Source: Celeribacter sp. PS-C1
Lineage (GTDB): Bacteria; Pseudomonadota; Alphaproteobacteria; Rhodobacterales; Rhodobacteraceae
Reading direction: 5' to 3'
Assembly: GCF_019429625.1 (NCBI RefSeq)
Contig: NZ_JAHXRW010000016.1
Span: 16,156-80,155 of the forward strand
DNA length: 64,000 bases
The stretch's first letter is position 1, and each line of letters starts with the position of its first letter. Below the pieces are notes generated by a model. That model was not told the origin of the DNA. It ran no database searches and saw nothing but the letters and a program-made list of their open reading frames with translations. The position numbers were made by a program, and so were the translations under genes. Shown one piece after another: positions 1 through 7,914 of this stretch.

Positions 1-366
1 CCCTTCATGATCCTGCCGATGTATTCCGTGATGCAGTCGATCAACCCGAGTTACCTGCGCGCCGCCAAAAGCCTCGGCGCCACAGATTGGACGGCGTTCT
101 GGCGGGTCTATTTCCCGCAGACCGTGCCGGGCATTGGCGCAGGATCGATCCTCGTGTTCATTCTTGCCATCGGCTATTACATCACGCCCGCCCTCGTCGG
201 CGGCACCACGGGGACATTCATCTCGAACCGCATCGCCTTTCACATTTCGACCTCGCTCAACTGGGGCTTGGCGGCCGCGCTTGGCGGCATCCTTCTCGCG
301 GTCGTTCTCGTGTTCTACTGGGCCTATGACAAATTTGTCGGCATCGACAACGTGAAGCTGGGGTAA
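1..366 (+). CDS. ABC transporter permease, PotB-like (3' part only)
   Basis: Only the last 121 residues are inside the window; the reading frame is open to the first base. This part carries the EAA-loop signature of binding-protein-dependent permeases ([12 protein letters not shown] followed by a GIGAG turn), which docks on the cytoplasmic ATPase, and two hydrophobic spans. It matches the PotB side of the spermidine/putrescine-type family. A second permease starts 5 nt after its stop, so the two probably form the heterodimeric membrane channel of one importer. The ATPase and binding protein would lie upstream, outside the window, so the substrate (polyamine or other small organic compound) cannot be told from what is seen. 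Confidence 0.85.
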   Translation, partial: PFMILPMYSVMQSINPSYLRAAKSLGATDWTAFWRVYFPQTVPGIGAGSILVFILAIGYYITPALVGGTTGTFISNRIAFHISTSLNWGLAAALGGILLAVVLVFYWAYDKFVGIDNVKLG

Positions 367-371
367 TTGCC

Positions 372-1223
372 ATGAGTTTGCCATCCTACGCCACCACCGG
401 TCAGCGCATCTGGTACTACAGTTTCCGTGTGCTTTGCGGTCTGATCTTTTTCTTCCTGATCGCGCCGATCGTCGTTGTCATCCCGCTCAGCTTCAATGCA
501 CAGGATTTCTTCACCTTCACGCCGGAGATGTTGCGCCTTGATCCCGAGGGCTATTCGCTCAAGCACTACCGCGATTTCTTCGGCAACAGCGATTGGCAGC
601 TGGCGCTTTGGAACTCGCTGAAGATCGCGCCTCTGGCAACGATCCTCTCCGTGAGCCTCGGCACCCTCGCCGCCATCGGCCTTAGCCAGCCGCATGTGCC
701 GTTTCGTCGGGCGATCATGGCGCTTTTGATCTCTCCGATGATTGTGCCCCTGATCATCTCCGCCGCCGGCATGTATTTCTTTTTCAGCCGGATCGGCTTG
801 CAAGGCACTTATACCGGCGTCGTTCTGGCCCATGCGGCCCTCGGCATCCCCTTCGTGATCATCACGGTAACCGCGACGCTCGTGGGCTTTGACAATTCGC
901 TCACCCGCGCCGCCGCCAATATGGGCGCCGACCCGGTGACCACGTTTTTCCGGGTGCAGATGCCGCTGATCCTGCCGGGGGTGATCTCCGGCGCGCTCTT
1001 TGCCTTTATCACCTCATTCGATGAGGTGATCGTCATCTTGTTCGTCGGCTCGGCCAGTCAAAAGACCCTGCCGTGGCAGATGTTCATCGGCTTGCGCGAA
1101 CAAATCAGCCCGACGATCTTGGCTGTGGCGACCATCCTCGTGGTGATCTCCATCGCCCTTCTGACGACCGTCGAACTGTTGCGCCGCCGCTCCGAGCGCC
1201 TGCGTGGGATTACGGGGCGCTGA
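372..1223 (+). CDS. ABC transporter permease, PotC-like
   Basis: This 283-residue inner-membrane protein has about six hydrophobic spans. The first follows a short basic N-terminus (residues about 15-40). An EAA-loop motif (LTRAAANMGADP, about residues 176-187) precedes the last two spans. Length and order fit the PotC partner of spermidine/putrescine-family importers. It begins 5 nt after the preceding permease and so belongs to the same operon. The C-terminus ends in an arginine-rich tail typical of this family. Its last 14 bp overlap the convergent gene on the minus strand, leaving no room for a separate terminator. Substrate is unknown. Confidence 0.88.
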   Translation: MSLPSYATTGQRIWYYSFRVLCGLIFFFLIAPIVVVIPLSFNAQDFFTFTPEMLRLDPEGYSLKHYRDFFGNSDWQLALWNSLKIAPLATILSVSLGTLAAIGLSQPHVPFRRAIMALLISPMIVPLIISAAGMYFFFSRIGLQGTYTGVVLAHAALGIPFVIITVTATLVGFDNSLTRAAANMGADPVTTFFRVQMPLILPGVISGALFAFITSFDEVIVILFVGSASQKTLPWQMFIGLREQISPTILAVATILVVISIALLTTVELLRRRSERLRGITGR

Positions 1224-1626
1224 AAGCCGCGTCCTGCCGTGCGGCAAAGACCTCCTTGGCGGCGAACAAGCCGTTGAGCGCGGCAGGAAAACCGGCATAG
1301 ACCGCCATTTGCATCAGGATCTCGGTGATCTCCTCTCGACTAAGGCCGACGTTGAGGCCGGCCTCCAGATGCACCTTGAGCTGCGGTTGCGCCGTGCCCA
1401 TAGCCGTCAGCGCGGCAATTGTCGCGATTTCGCGATCCCGCAGTGACAGTCCGGGGCGCGAGTAGATGTCGCCAAAGGGAAACTCGAAAAGATAGGTGGC
1501 AAAATCTGGGGCAATATCGGCCAGCGCATCGATGACATGTTGCCCCGCTTGGCCGTCGATCTCCTCAAGTGCGCGCTTGCCGCGCTCCAAACGAGTCGTC
1601 GTGGTCATTCTGTCGTGGTTCGTCAT
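1210..1626 (-). CDS. Carboxymuconolactone decarboxylase family protein
   Basis: The product is a small all-helical protein of 138 residues of the CMD/AhpD superfamily. The conserved block (AVYAGFPAALNGL near residues 113-125, preceded by HLEAGLNVGLSREEI) resembles PcaC-type decarboxylases. The CxxC redox pair of AhpD is absent, so a peroxidase role is unlikely. I start it at the ATG at 1626, which has AGGA about 9 nt upstream; an in-frame ATG six codons later is possible. The start lies inside the 3' end of the MerR gene (62-bp overlap), so the two are one operon and this gene is a likely regulated target. Substrate is unknown. Confidence 0.8.
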   Translation of the reverse strand: MTNHDRMTTTTRLERGKRALEEIDGQAGQHVIDALADIAPDFATYLFEFPFGDIYSRPGLSLRDREIATIAALTAMGTAQPQLKVHLEAGLNVGLSREEITEILMQMAVYAGFPAALNGLFAAKEVFAARQDAAFSAP

Positions 1627-1990
1627 GGGAATGCGTCCTTTGTTCCGCTTCGACATATGTGTCGATTTTGGTGTCGAGGACGAGAAGACAGGACTGAAGA
1701 TCGGCCAGATGGGCGCGCACCTCTTCACGATGCTCTTCCAGCATGCGCCGACGCTCCGGCCCGGTGTGATCACCCGCCGCGCGCAACTCCGCATAGCGCA
1801 ACATGTCACGGATCGGCATGCCGGTCGTTTTCAAACGGTCGAGAAAGGCGATCCAGACGAGAATGCTCTCGTCATAATCCCGCCGTCCGCCCGCATCGCG
1901 ATCCGCATAAGGCAGCAGCCCGATGCGTTCGTAATAGCGAATGGTATGGGCCGAAAGCCCCGAGCGTTTGGCAAGTTCACCGATCTTCAT
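1565..1990 (-). CDS. MerR family transcriptional regulator
   Basis: This 141-residue protein has the N-terminal winged helix of MerR proteins (MKIGELAKRSGLSAHTIRYYE), followed by the second recognition segment (GLLPYADRDAGGRRDYDE) and a long dimerisation helix at about residues 75-120. There are no C-terminal cysteines for metal binding, so it resembles the AdhR/NmlR branch that senses aldehydes or electrophiles rather than the metal sensors. It overlaps the carboxymuconolactone-decarboxylase-like gene downstream and has a MerR-type promoter (19-nt spacer) about 30 bp upstream, which suggests autoregulation of the two-gene operon. Confidence 0.9.
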   Translation of the reverse strand: MKIGELAKRSGLSAHTIRYYERIGLLPYADRDAGGRRDYDESILVWIAFLDRLKTTGMPIRDMLRYAELRAAGDHTGPERRRMLEEHREEVRAHLADLQSCLLVLDTKIDTYVEAEQRTHSHDEPRQNDHDDSFGARQART

Positions 1991-2019
1991 AGCCCTGCTT
2001 TCTCATCAAGACGCAGACA

Positions 2020-2050
2020 AGCCTAGAGGTTCGAGCGCGCTCTAAGTCAA
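2020..2050 (-). promoter_or_regulatory. MerR-type promoter/operator with 19-nt spacer
   Basis: Reading the minus strand, TTGACT (2050-2045) and TAGGCT (2025-2020) are separated by exactly 19 nt. This is the over-long spacing on which MerR activators act by twisting DNA. Within the spacer a TAGAG / CTCTA inverted repeat (2024-2028 and 2040-2044) is centred near the middle, and a 10-bp palindrome GAGCGCGCTC lies at 2033-2042. It points into the MerR gene starting at 1990. Binding is inferred from architecture only. Confidence 0.65.
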
Positions 2051-2178
2051 GCATGTTTCTCACATCTTTTTCCGGCCTTTGAGCCGCGCCCGTCACGCAA
2101 ACCGGCCTGTGCATCTTCGGAACTGGCCCTTGGCGCATAGGCCGGATATGTCCAGACAAGCACCCATAAGGCCCCCAG

Positions 2179-2874
2179 ATGACTGACAGCCCCACTTTTT
2201 CAATCACACTTTTGACCGGCCCCGTCGCCGCTTTGGGAAGCAGCGGCAAAGACAGTGCGATTGCCAAATACCCGGTGGACTGCCCTGTCGCGCTCCTCCC
2301 CCAAGGCTTTGAGAGTGACGCGCAGGCCGACCGGCGGGTGCATGGCGGCCTTGAGAAAGCCGTGCATCATTATCCTTATGAGCACTACACGACGTGGCGC
2401 ACGGAACTTGGCCCCCGCCCCGCGCTGACCGAACCCGGAGGTTTTGGCGAGAATATCTCCACCACCGGGCTGACCGAACACGACGTGGCCGTGGGCGACA
2501 TCTTTCGAATTGGCACCGCGCTTGTGCAGGTCTCACAGGGCCGACAGCCCTGTTGGAAACTCAACCATCGGTTCGAAACGCCGGATATGTCGCGCCGGGT
2601 GCAGCAAAGCGGACGCAGCGGCTGGTATTACCGCGTGTTGGAACCCGGCATCGTGGCACCGGAGGACCAGTTGACATGTCTCGACCGGGTGGCACCGGAA
2701 TGGACCCTTCACCGGCTCTGGCATGCGCTTTATGTCGACAAAATGAACCTCGACAAACTCAAAGGCATCGCAGCGCTTGAGGTGTTGGCCGAGGGTTGGC
2801 GCAAATACGCGGTGCGGCGGCTAGAGAGCCGTCGTGTCGAAGACTGGAGCAAAAGATTGGACGGCACAGAATGA
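2179..2874 (+). CDS. MOSC domain protein, YiiM-like
   Basis: This protein of 231 residues is close in length to YiiM. It has a MOSC beta-barrel core with the HGGLEKAVHHY motif (55-65), the FGENISTTGL segment (about 89-98) and the cysteine that would hold the molybdenum cofactor sulfur in QGRQPCWKLNH (Cys125). A helical C-terminal extension after residue 185 fits the 3-alpha domain of YiiM. Known relatives reduce N-hydroxylated bases and other N-oxides with a molybdenum cofactor. The stop codon overlaps the pyridoxal-kinase start in an ATGA junction, so translation of the two is probably coupled. A functional link to vitamin B6 is not obvious. Confidence 0.85.
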   Translation: MTDSPTFSITLLTGPVAALGSSGKDSAIAKYPVDCPVALLPQGFESDAQADRRVHGGLEKAVHHYPYEHYTTWRTELGPRPALTEPGGFGENISTTGLTEHDVAVGDIFRIGTALVQVSQGRQPCWKLNHRFETPDMSRRVQQSGRSGWYYRVLEPGIVAPEDQLTCLDRVAPEWTLHRLWHALYVDKMNLDKLKGIAALEVLAEGWRKYAVRRLESRRVEDWSKRLDGTE

Positions 2875-3722
2875 CCCAGCCCCCCTTCGTGATCTCAATC
2901 CAAAGCCAGGTGGTCTTTGGCCATGTCGGCAATTCGGCGGCGCTGTTCCCGATGCAGGCGGCGGGGCTTGAAGTGGCGGCGATCCCGACCGTGGTGTTCT
3001 CCAACACACCCGATTACGAGACGCTGCGGGGCCGTGCGCTGCCGCCCGAATTCTTTTCCGACCTCTTACAAGGCGCACGCGAACGCGGCCTTCCTGAGCG
3101 TGCGGATTTCATCCTGACAGGCTATATCGGCTCGCTTGATGTTGCGGAAATGGTGGCGGATTTCGTCGCCGAGGCCAAGGCCGTGAACCCTGCCCTGCGC
3201 TATCTCTGCGACCCAGTGATGGGGGATGCAGGTCCCGGTCTCTATGTGCCTGAGGCGATTGCGGATGTGATGCGCGACCGGCTTTTGCCCATGGCCGACA
3301 TTGCCACACCGAACCCCTTTGAGTTGGGATGGCTCACGGGTCGCGAAATTGCGACGCTCAACGACCTTGAGGCCGCGAAACGCGATCTGAAAATTTCCGA
3401 GACCGCGCATCTGATCGCCACCGGCTGCGCACTCGACACCACGCCCGAGGGCCAGATCGAAAGTGTCATTCTTGGGCCGAATGAGGGCATCAGCCGCCAT
3501 CCGACCGAACACCTGCCGATCGCCCTGCCCGGCACCGGCGATCTGTTCGCCGGGTTGATCCTTGCGGGGCTGGGACGCGGTTTGGCTTTGCCGCAAGCTG
3601 TGGAAACCGCGCAGACCCTCACATCGCGCGCGCTTGCCCATGCAAAGGTGCTGGGCGCAGGCGAAGTCGTTCTGAGCGAACCAGAATTTCGCCGCACGCT
3701 TTTGAGCCTCGGATCAGACTAA
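2871..3722 (+). CDS. pdxY: Pyridoxal/pyridoxine kinase
   Basis: The 283-residue product belongs to the PfkB/ribokinase-fold B6-vitamer kinases. It phosphorylates pyridoxal or pyridoxine to the 5'-phosphate in the salvage pathway. Visible signatures are the substrate-binding GHVGNSAA loop near the N-terminus, CDPVMGD in the middle, TPNPFELGWLTG after it, and the C-terminal GTGDLFAGL anion hole with the catalytic Asp. The ATG at 2871 is chosen because the protein then begins directly with the conserved first strand and overlaps the MOSC stop by 4 bp. It is the last chromosomal gene before element 1. PdxY and PdxK cannot be told apart with certainty. Confidence 0.85.
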   Translation: MTQPPFVISIQSQVVFGHVGNSAALFPMQAAGLEVAAIPTVVFSNTPDYETLRGRALPPEFFSDLLQGARERGLPERADFILTGYIGSLDVAEMVADFVAEAKAVNPALRYLCDPVMGDAGPGLYVPEAIADVMRDRLLPMADIATPNPFELGWLTGREIATLNDLEAAKRDLKISETAHLIATGCALDTTPEGQIESVILGPNEGISRHPTEHLPIALPGTGDLFAGLILAGLGRGLALPQAVETAQTLTSRALAHAKVLGAGEVVLSEPEFRRTLLSLGSD

Positions 3723-3766
3723 CCGACGGGCTGCCGCGCGAAAAACATCAGTCAAAACAAGAGAAA

Positions 3767-3782
3767 TGGCGCACCCAAGAGG
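3767..3782. repeat. Attachment-site direct repeat, distal copy (element 1)
   Basis: The 16 bases TGGCGCACCCAAGAGG are identical to 18004-18019, the last bases of the tRNA-Arg gene plus the adjoining T. Flanking bases differ on both sides (A versus T before, G versus A after), so the match is exactly 16 bp. This copy lies 45 bp after the pdxY stop and marks the tRNA-distal element end. Confidence 0.85.
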
Positions 3783-3913
3783 GGCATTCTCTCGCTAGCG
3801 ACCGATAGCAACCGGGGATAACTTTTAGCATCAATTCAACAGCTTAGAATGAATAAGGCGGAAAACCTTTAGCAGCCATTAGCAACCCGCCCCAGCCTAG
3901 CGCACAATCTTTT

Positions 3914-3974
3914 TGGGGTAGAAAATGGGTAGCACCTTGCTTTCAGGAAGTTCGATTACATAAAAAGGGGTAGA
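3914..3974. promoter_or_regulatory. Candidate integrase arm-type sites, left end
   Basis: TGGGGTAGA occurs at 3914-3922, a close variant TGGGTAG at 3926-3932 and AGGGGTAGA at 3966-3974, all between the att repeat and the integrase start. The same nonamer recurs next to the other end (17943-17951, with TGGGGTAAG at 17954-17962). Short repeats shared by both ends of a tyrosine-recombinase element are usually arm-binding sites. Two TAGCAACC copies lie further left, at about 3806 and 3881. Confidence 0.45.
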
Positions 3975-3995
3975 AGCACAGAACGGAGCTCCCAT

Positions 3996-5297
3996 ATGGC
4001 CAAGCCGAAACTTTCAACTGTTAAGGAACTAGACGCCCTGACCCACACGGGGGCCAATGACAAGCCCGAGCGATATGGCGTTGAGGGCATTCCGGGTCTT
4101 TACATGCAGATCACCCCGAAAGGGAGCAAGAGCTGGCTTTTGCGAGTGTCAGTGAATGGCAAGAGCCGCGAGCTAGGTCTTGGCGGCTATCCTGAAAACG
4201 GCCTCAAGGACGCTAAAAACAAGGCCAAGGAACAGCGCGCCAAAGCGCAGCTTGGCATTGACGCTAAGGCTGAAAAGGAAGAGACCCGAGCCAAGAACGC
4301 TGCCGCAGCACGCGAGGTCGAGGCCAAGTCCTACACCTTCGAAAAGGCGCTGGACGATTACGTTGATATTAAGCGCGCCACATTCAAAACATATAAGGCT
4401 CAGATGCAGTGGGAGTCGCCAGTGCGCCGGTACGCCCTGCCAGTGGTTGGCAAAATGCTGGTGGACGAAATCACCGTGCAAGACGTGCTTAAGATCATTC
4501 AGCCGCTTTGGGACACCAAGAACGAAACCGCCGGTCGGGTACGTTCGCGCATGGAGTTGATTATCGCGTCGGCAACTGTGAGGGGATATCGCAAGGGAGA
4601 CAACCCGGCCCGATGGGTCGGCAACTTGGCAGCGGTCCTGCCCCCGGCCAAGGCAGTTCATAAGGTTCGCAATATGCCTGCAATCCCATTTGCGCGGGCG
4701 GCTGAATGGTTTGCTGAGCTTCACCAGTGCGCGGGCATGGGCGCTCGTGCCTTGGAGTTCCTTGCCCTAACCACCGTGCGCTCCGGCAACGTGCGCGGGG
4801 CCGTTTGGGACGAGATAGACCTTGAAGCGGGCATTTGGGAAATACCGGCGGAGCGCATGAAAATGCGTCAAGCACACGCGGTTCCACTCGCCACGGCTGC
4901 CCTCGACCTCCTGAAAGCCCTGCCCCGCATGCAAGGCAATCCACTTGTGTTCCCGGCCCCGCGCGGCGGTGAGCTTTCCGACATGACCCTGAGCGCCACC
5001 ATGCGCCGAATGCACGCCGCCAAGCTGGAACAAGACGGTATCGGCTGGATTGACGAAACGAGCAAGGCCCCGGCAGTGCCGCACGGCCTGCGCAGTACGT
5101 TCCGCGATTGGGCTGGCGATATGACCGAATACCCGCGCGAGCTAGCCGAAATGGTCTTGGCGCACACTGTCGGTGGGGTTGAGGGCGCATACCGACGAGG
5201 ACAGGCTATAGAGCGCCGACGCCCCATCATGGAGGCATGGGCCGCGCACCTTACCGGCGCAGAACAGGAAAGCGGAAAGGTGGTGCGCTTTGGTTAA
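3996..5297 (+). CDS. int: Site-specific tyrosine integrase, P4 type
   Basis: The product is a recombinase of 433 residues. An N-terminal DUF4102-like arm-binding domain (about 1-95, with ELGLGGYPENGLKDAK) is followed by a core-binding SAM-like domain (about 115-205) and a C-terminal catalytic domain. The catalytic block shows TTVRSGNVRGAVW (Arg box; the usual RSGE reads RSGN), HGLRSTFRDW (HxxR), LAHTVGG and the Tyr in AYRRG. An SD-like GGAG lies before the ATG. It sits just inside the distal att repeat and reads into the element, so the integrase is at the end away from the tRNA. It would catalyse integration and excision at the tRNA-Arg 3' end. Confidence 0.93.
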   Translation: MAKPKLSTVKELDALTHTGANDKPERYGVEGIPGLYMQITPKGSKSWLLRVSVNGKSRELGLGGYPENGLKDAKNKAKEQRAKAQLGIDAKAEKEETRAKNAAAAREVEAKSYTFEKALDDYVDIKRATFKTYKAQMQWESPVRRYALPVVGKMLVDEITVQDVLKIIQPLWDTKNETAGRVRSRMELIIASATVRGYRKGDNPARWVGNLAAVLPPAKAVHKVRNMPAIPFARAAEWFAELHQCAGMGARALEFLALTTVRSGNVRGAVWDEIDLEAGIWEIPAERMKMRQAHAVPLATAALDLLKALPRMQGNPLVFPAPRGGELSDMTLSATMRRMHAAKLEQDGIGWIDETSKAPAVPHGLRSTFRDWAGDMTEYPRELAEMVLAHTVGGVEGAYRRGQAIERRRPIMEAWAAHLTGAEQESGKVVRFG

Positions 5298-5760
5298 GAT
5301 GAACTTCGACGCGACCAAGCCTTTCAGTTGGAAAGACACCTATCCGACGCCGGAAGAATATGCACAGGCCGCGTGGGAGCGCGAATATACATGCGACACT
5401 CTGGATGAATTGATCGAACACGCCTACGATTTCCTTGCTGCATACGAAGAACTACATAAGTTTGCTGTCATGAACAGAGACGTCCTGTCAAATGAGGTCA
5501 AGGTAGCCATATTCGACGCGCTTATGGTTCCTAAAAAGCCACACAAGAGCAGTGCCGTGACGGATTTCAAGAAAGGGGTTCTTCGTTCTATCGCTATAGT
5601 CCTGCATCGCGACTATGGTCTGCCCTATACGCGGAACAGCGAGAACGACACGCACATAAAGAGCGCGGCATCCGTGATGGCAGGCCTTAAGATCGAGAAC
5701 GGCGAAAAGTCAATAAACAAGAAGCTCGCCGGGCTACCTACCCGCAAAAAAGAGAGCTGA
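5290..5760 (+). CDS. Hypothetical protein downstream of integrase
   Basis: This acidic-to-neutral soluble protein of about 156 residues has no membrane segment or motif that I recognise. The frame opens at a TTG at 5290 with AAAGG about 9 nt upstream; the first ATG is at 5299 and would be poorly spaced. With the TTG start it overlaps the integrase end by 8 bp, so it is probably co-transcribed with int. The N-terminal half is rich in aromatic and acidic residues (WKDTYPTPEEYAQAAWE), the C-terminal half in lysine. It may be a recombination or regulatory accessory, but nothing in it proves that. Confidence 0.6.
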   Translation: MVKMNFDATKPFSWKDTYPTPEEYAQAAWEREYTCDTLDELIEHAYDFLAAYEELHKFAVMNRDVLSNEVKVAIFDALMVPKKPHKSSAVTDFKKGVLRSIAIVLHRDYGLPYTRNSENDTHIKSAASVMAGLKIENGEKSINKKLAGLPTRKKES

Positions 5761-5828
5761 TTTTTGCGTGCAATTTTCTAGCGCGACCAAGCTAATTTGG
5801 GTGCAACCTAAAGCAATAGGAGCACCCG

Positions 5829-6005
5829 ATGACCTATCTCGACGTGAAACAAGTCGCCGCCCGTTATGGCGTTCACAGACAAACGATCTGGCGCTGGCGC
5901 AGCGGCTTGCCCGACTTCCCGCAGCCTGTGGCCTTTGGTCCGCAAACCGTGCGCTGGTCGAAGCAGAGCCTTGACGACTGGGACGCCTCACGCCTTTTGG
6001 CGTGA
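5829..6005 (+). CDS. alpA: AlpA-like helix-turn-helix regulator/excisionase
   Basis: This small protein has 58 residues. The sequence YLDVKQVAARYGVHRQTIWR is the MerR-like/AlpA winged helix, followed by a basic wing with FPQPVAFGPQTVRW and a WSKQSLDDWD tail, all typical of phage AlpA regulators and excisionases. In P4 and in Gram-negative PICIs, AlpA proteins control integrase expression or excision. Its position 70 bp after the int-linked gene fits. It lies at the head of the early region and may act on the nearby palindrome at 6127-6143. Confidence 0.8.
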   Translation: MTYLDVKQVAARYGVHRQTIWRWRSGLPDFPQPVAFGPQTVRWSKQSLDDWDASRLLA

Positions 6006-6126
6006 TGGCGCCTGCCCCCGGCGCAAGTCTTTGTTGAAATTCAAATTTTTTAATATTGATTCAATAGAAATACCCCCATTTGCCCCATTGCGAGCGTTTC
6101 TCTCCTGCCATATTTAATATTTATTA

Positions 6127-6143
6127 GGTCAGCAATGCTGACC
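6127..6143. promoter_or_regulatory. 17-bp perfect palindrome, candidate operator
   Basis: GGTCAGCAATGCTGACC is a perfect dyad around the central A at 6135. It lies 20 bp upstream of the 53-residue gene that starts the 6163-7513 cluster, in an AT-rich stretch containing possible -10 sequences. Position and symmetry suggest a repressor or activator site for this operon. The protein that binds it is unknown. Confidence 0.5.
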
Positions 6144-6162
6144 CAAACTACAGGATAGCCAG

Positions 6163-6324
6163 ATGGAAGAAGTCAAGAACTTGATTACGCCGGTGCCAGA
6201 GAGTGTGCACCGCGCTATCAAACAGGAAGCCGCCGAACGCGGCATCACAATGACCGAAGTTGTGCGCGAACTTATTCAGCCGCTTATCGCGCGCCGAATG
6301 CTTCAAGTGGAGAACCACGCATGA
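6163..6324 (+). CDS. Small ribbon-helix-helix-like protein
   Basis: The 53-residue protein begins with a short strand-like segment (KNLITPVPESVHRAIKQEA), followed by two helices (AAERGITMTEVVRELIQPL). This is the layout of Arc/CopG-type ribbon-helix-helix DNA-binding proteins and of plasmid antitoxins. Its stop overlaps the next start in an ATGA junction. A palindrome lies directly upstream. Autoregulation is plausible. The fold assignment rests on pattern only. Confidence 0.6.
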   Translation: MEEVKNLITPVPESVHRAIKQEAAERGITMTEVVRELIQPLIARRMLQVENHA

Positions 6325-6644
6325 ACAGAAAGCAACGCAGAGCTAAGATCAAGCGCGGCAAACCGACCAAACGTCAACAACGCCTCTACGACGCGGCGAT
6401 GGAGCTTTTCCGGGCATCCGGGTGCCTCCGGTGTGGCGCGCAAGACGAAAGCAAAGGTGCCGCTATGCTGGCCGGAACCTTCCAGATAGTTTGCAATGAT
6501 TGCGTGAAAGACGCAGACAGCATCATAGCCACCATTACGCCGGTTATTGAAAGCCCCTACCCGCCCCAAATTGAAGGTCTCACTGCCTACGAAGTTACTG
6601 GCAAACCTAAACGTGCCGAATTTGTGAAGGTGAGCGACCAATGA
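6321..6644 (+). CDS. Small basic protein with two CxxC pairs
   Basis: This 107-residue protein has a strongly basic N-terminus (residues 1-20, mostly Arg and Lys) and two cysteine pairs, C35-x2-C38 and C58-x2-C61, spaced as in a four-cysteine zinc ribbon. The C-terminal third has no motif. It overlaps its neighbours by 4 bp on both sides (6321 and 6641), so it is the middle gene of a coupled three-gene operon. A nucleic-acid-binding role is inferred from the charge and zinc-ribbon-like spacing; no family is recognised. Confidence 0.6.
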   Translation: MNRKQRRAKIKRGKPTKRQQRLYDAAMELFRASGCLRCGAQDESKGAAMLAGTFQIVCNDCVKDADSIIATITPVIESPYPPQIEGLTAYEVTGKPKRAEFVKVSDQ

Positions 6645-7513
6645 CAAAGAAAAATGACGATCTCGTGCAATACCTTAAGAGCGACAGCGCCGAACTGACC
6701 TTCCAGCGCATGTTGAGCGGGTATGTGATTGCATTCGCGCGCGAAGGGGCCACCGTGGAGGACTTCAAGGGCCACGCCTTCGCTAAGGGCTTCGCGGCCA
6801 TACTGCGCCGGGGCATTGAAATGCAAACCATGTCTGACAAGAAGTATCAGGCGGAGTTGAACAAGCTCAACACCGAGCACACGATTGACGACGTGTTGGC
6901 GACGGAGGGCATTGAATACCCGAAGCCGTGGAAGGTAAAGAACCCGACGCCCGCCAAGATCGCCAAGGTGACAAAGAACGCAATCGCGAACGGGCCGAAC
7001 CGCATCCCGCCGCGTGAGTTGCCGCCTACGGCACAGCAACGCTTTGAACGCATGTCGATTGGCAATGTCACAGCGCTTAAAACTGGCCATAGCGCGCCGC
7101 AAAGCCCGCCGCCGGGGCAAGGCCAGGCAAAAGCGCTCAGTGCGCCCCCTGCCCCCGCCGCAACGCCGCCTAGCCCGCCCCAAATTGGTAGGCCACCCAG
7201 CCGCACCGCGCAGTTTACCGTGATGGCGCAATCGCGCAGCGATAACGAGCAACAATACTGGAACGTAACCCTTCGCGACGACATGGACCGCAAGGTCTTG
7301 CTTCGCTTCGCCCTCAACGCCGCGCCTGAGACGCAAGCGCAATGGGGCAAGCTCATGATGCACTTTGTGCAGCGCCTTGGCATGACGGGCCACGAGACCG
7401 ACCCGAACGCGATCCTTAGGCGCACTATTGATATTCCAGTCGGGCGTCTCAACGGCAAGCGGTCGAACACATTCGCTGGGCTGGCATCTGTGGGGGCGGT
7501 GCTGGAAGCATGA
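6641..7513 (+). CDS. Hypothetical two-domain protein with Pro/Ala linker
   Basis: The 290-residue product has an N-terminal domain (about 1-145) rich in charged residues and a proline/alanine linker (about 148-190, with PQSPPPGQGQ and PAPAATPPSPP). The compact C-terminal domain (about 195-275) begins with a beta-like segment (QYWNVTLRDDMDRKVLLRF). No family is recognised. The gene is coupled by an ATGA overlap to the CxxC protein and precedes the replication gene of the element, so a replication-accessory or regulatory role is possible. The linker suggests two independently folding parts. Confidence 0.6.
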   Translation: MTKKNDDLVQYLKSDSAELTFQRMLSGYVIAFAREGATVEDFKGHAFAKGFAAILRRGIEMQTMSDKKYQAELNKLNTEHTIDDVLATEGIEYPKPWKVKNPTPAKIAKVTKNAIANGPNRIPPRELPPTAQQRFERMSIGNVTALKTGHSAPQSPPPGQGQAKALSAPPAPAATPPSPPQIGRPPSRTAQFTVMAQSRSDNEQQYWNVTLRDDMDRKVLLRFALNAAPETQAQWGKLMMHFVQRLGMTGHETDPNAILRRTIDIPVGRLNGKRSNTFAGLASVGAVLEA

Positions 7514-7673
7514 TGATCTACATCGGCTCGAGATATGGCGTGGCGTTTGGTCAAAGCCGAGCTTGAGGGCGACACCCTGCTACCCGCGAAAAACTAACCC
7601 GAAATTTGCGCGCAACTCTTCTGAACTCCGGCGGTAGTCATGGACTATCGAAACCACCAAAGGAGTAAACGGA

Positions 7674-7874
7674 ATGCACTATTTTTATGCGATGGCGGAC
7701 GACCAAATGGTTTTGCACGTCTACCAACAAAAGAACGACGAGAAACTCACCAGAGAGCTGGCGCTGGCGCGCTTGAGAGGCGGGATTTATGGCACGACCA
7801 CGCGCCCGGACCAAATCCGCTTATATGATAAAAAGTATGCGCACTTTGAAACCATTGAGTTGATCTCTGAATAA
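7674..7874 (+). CDS. Small hypothetical protein
   Basis: This gene encodes 66 residues with an excellent Shine-Dalgarno sequence (AAAGGAG, 8 nt before the ATG). The product is mixed-charge and soluble, with no recognised motif. A perfect 11-bp-stem terminator begins 5 nt after its stop, which makes a transcribed, translated gene likely. It is the last gene before the leader of the primase-helicase gene. Confidence 0.55.
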   Translation: MHYFYAMADDQMVLHVYQQKNDEKLTRELALARLRGGIYGTTTRPDQIRLYDKKYAHFETIELISE

Positions 7875-7878
7875 TCAG

Positions 7879-7914
7879 TATGGCCCCTATCAACAGGGGC
7901 CATACTTCTTTGTA
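7879..7914 (+). terminator. Rho-independent terminator
   Basis: An 11-bp perfect stem GTATGGCCCCT / AGGGGCCATAC with a 6-nt loop (7890-7895) is followed by TTCTTTGT. It closes the early operon immediately after the 66-residue gene. Confidence 0.85.

Noticed and set aside
6163..6644. Toxin-antitoxin pair (RHH-like gene followed by an overlapping gene)
   Set aside because: Gene order and overlap fit, but the 107-residue second protein has a basic tail and two CxxC pairs and resembles no known toxin, and a third coupled gene follows. Regulator plus accessory is more cautious.
7535..7597. 20-codon frame after the 290-residue gene
   Set aside because: No ribosome-binding site, no overlap and no conservation evidence; too short to support.
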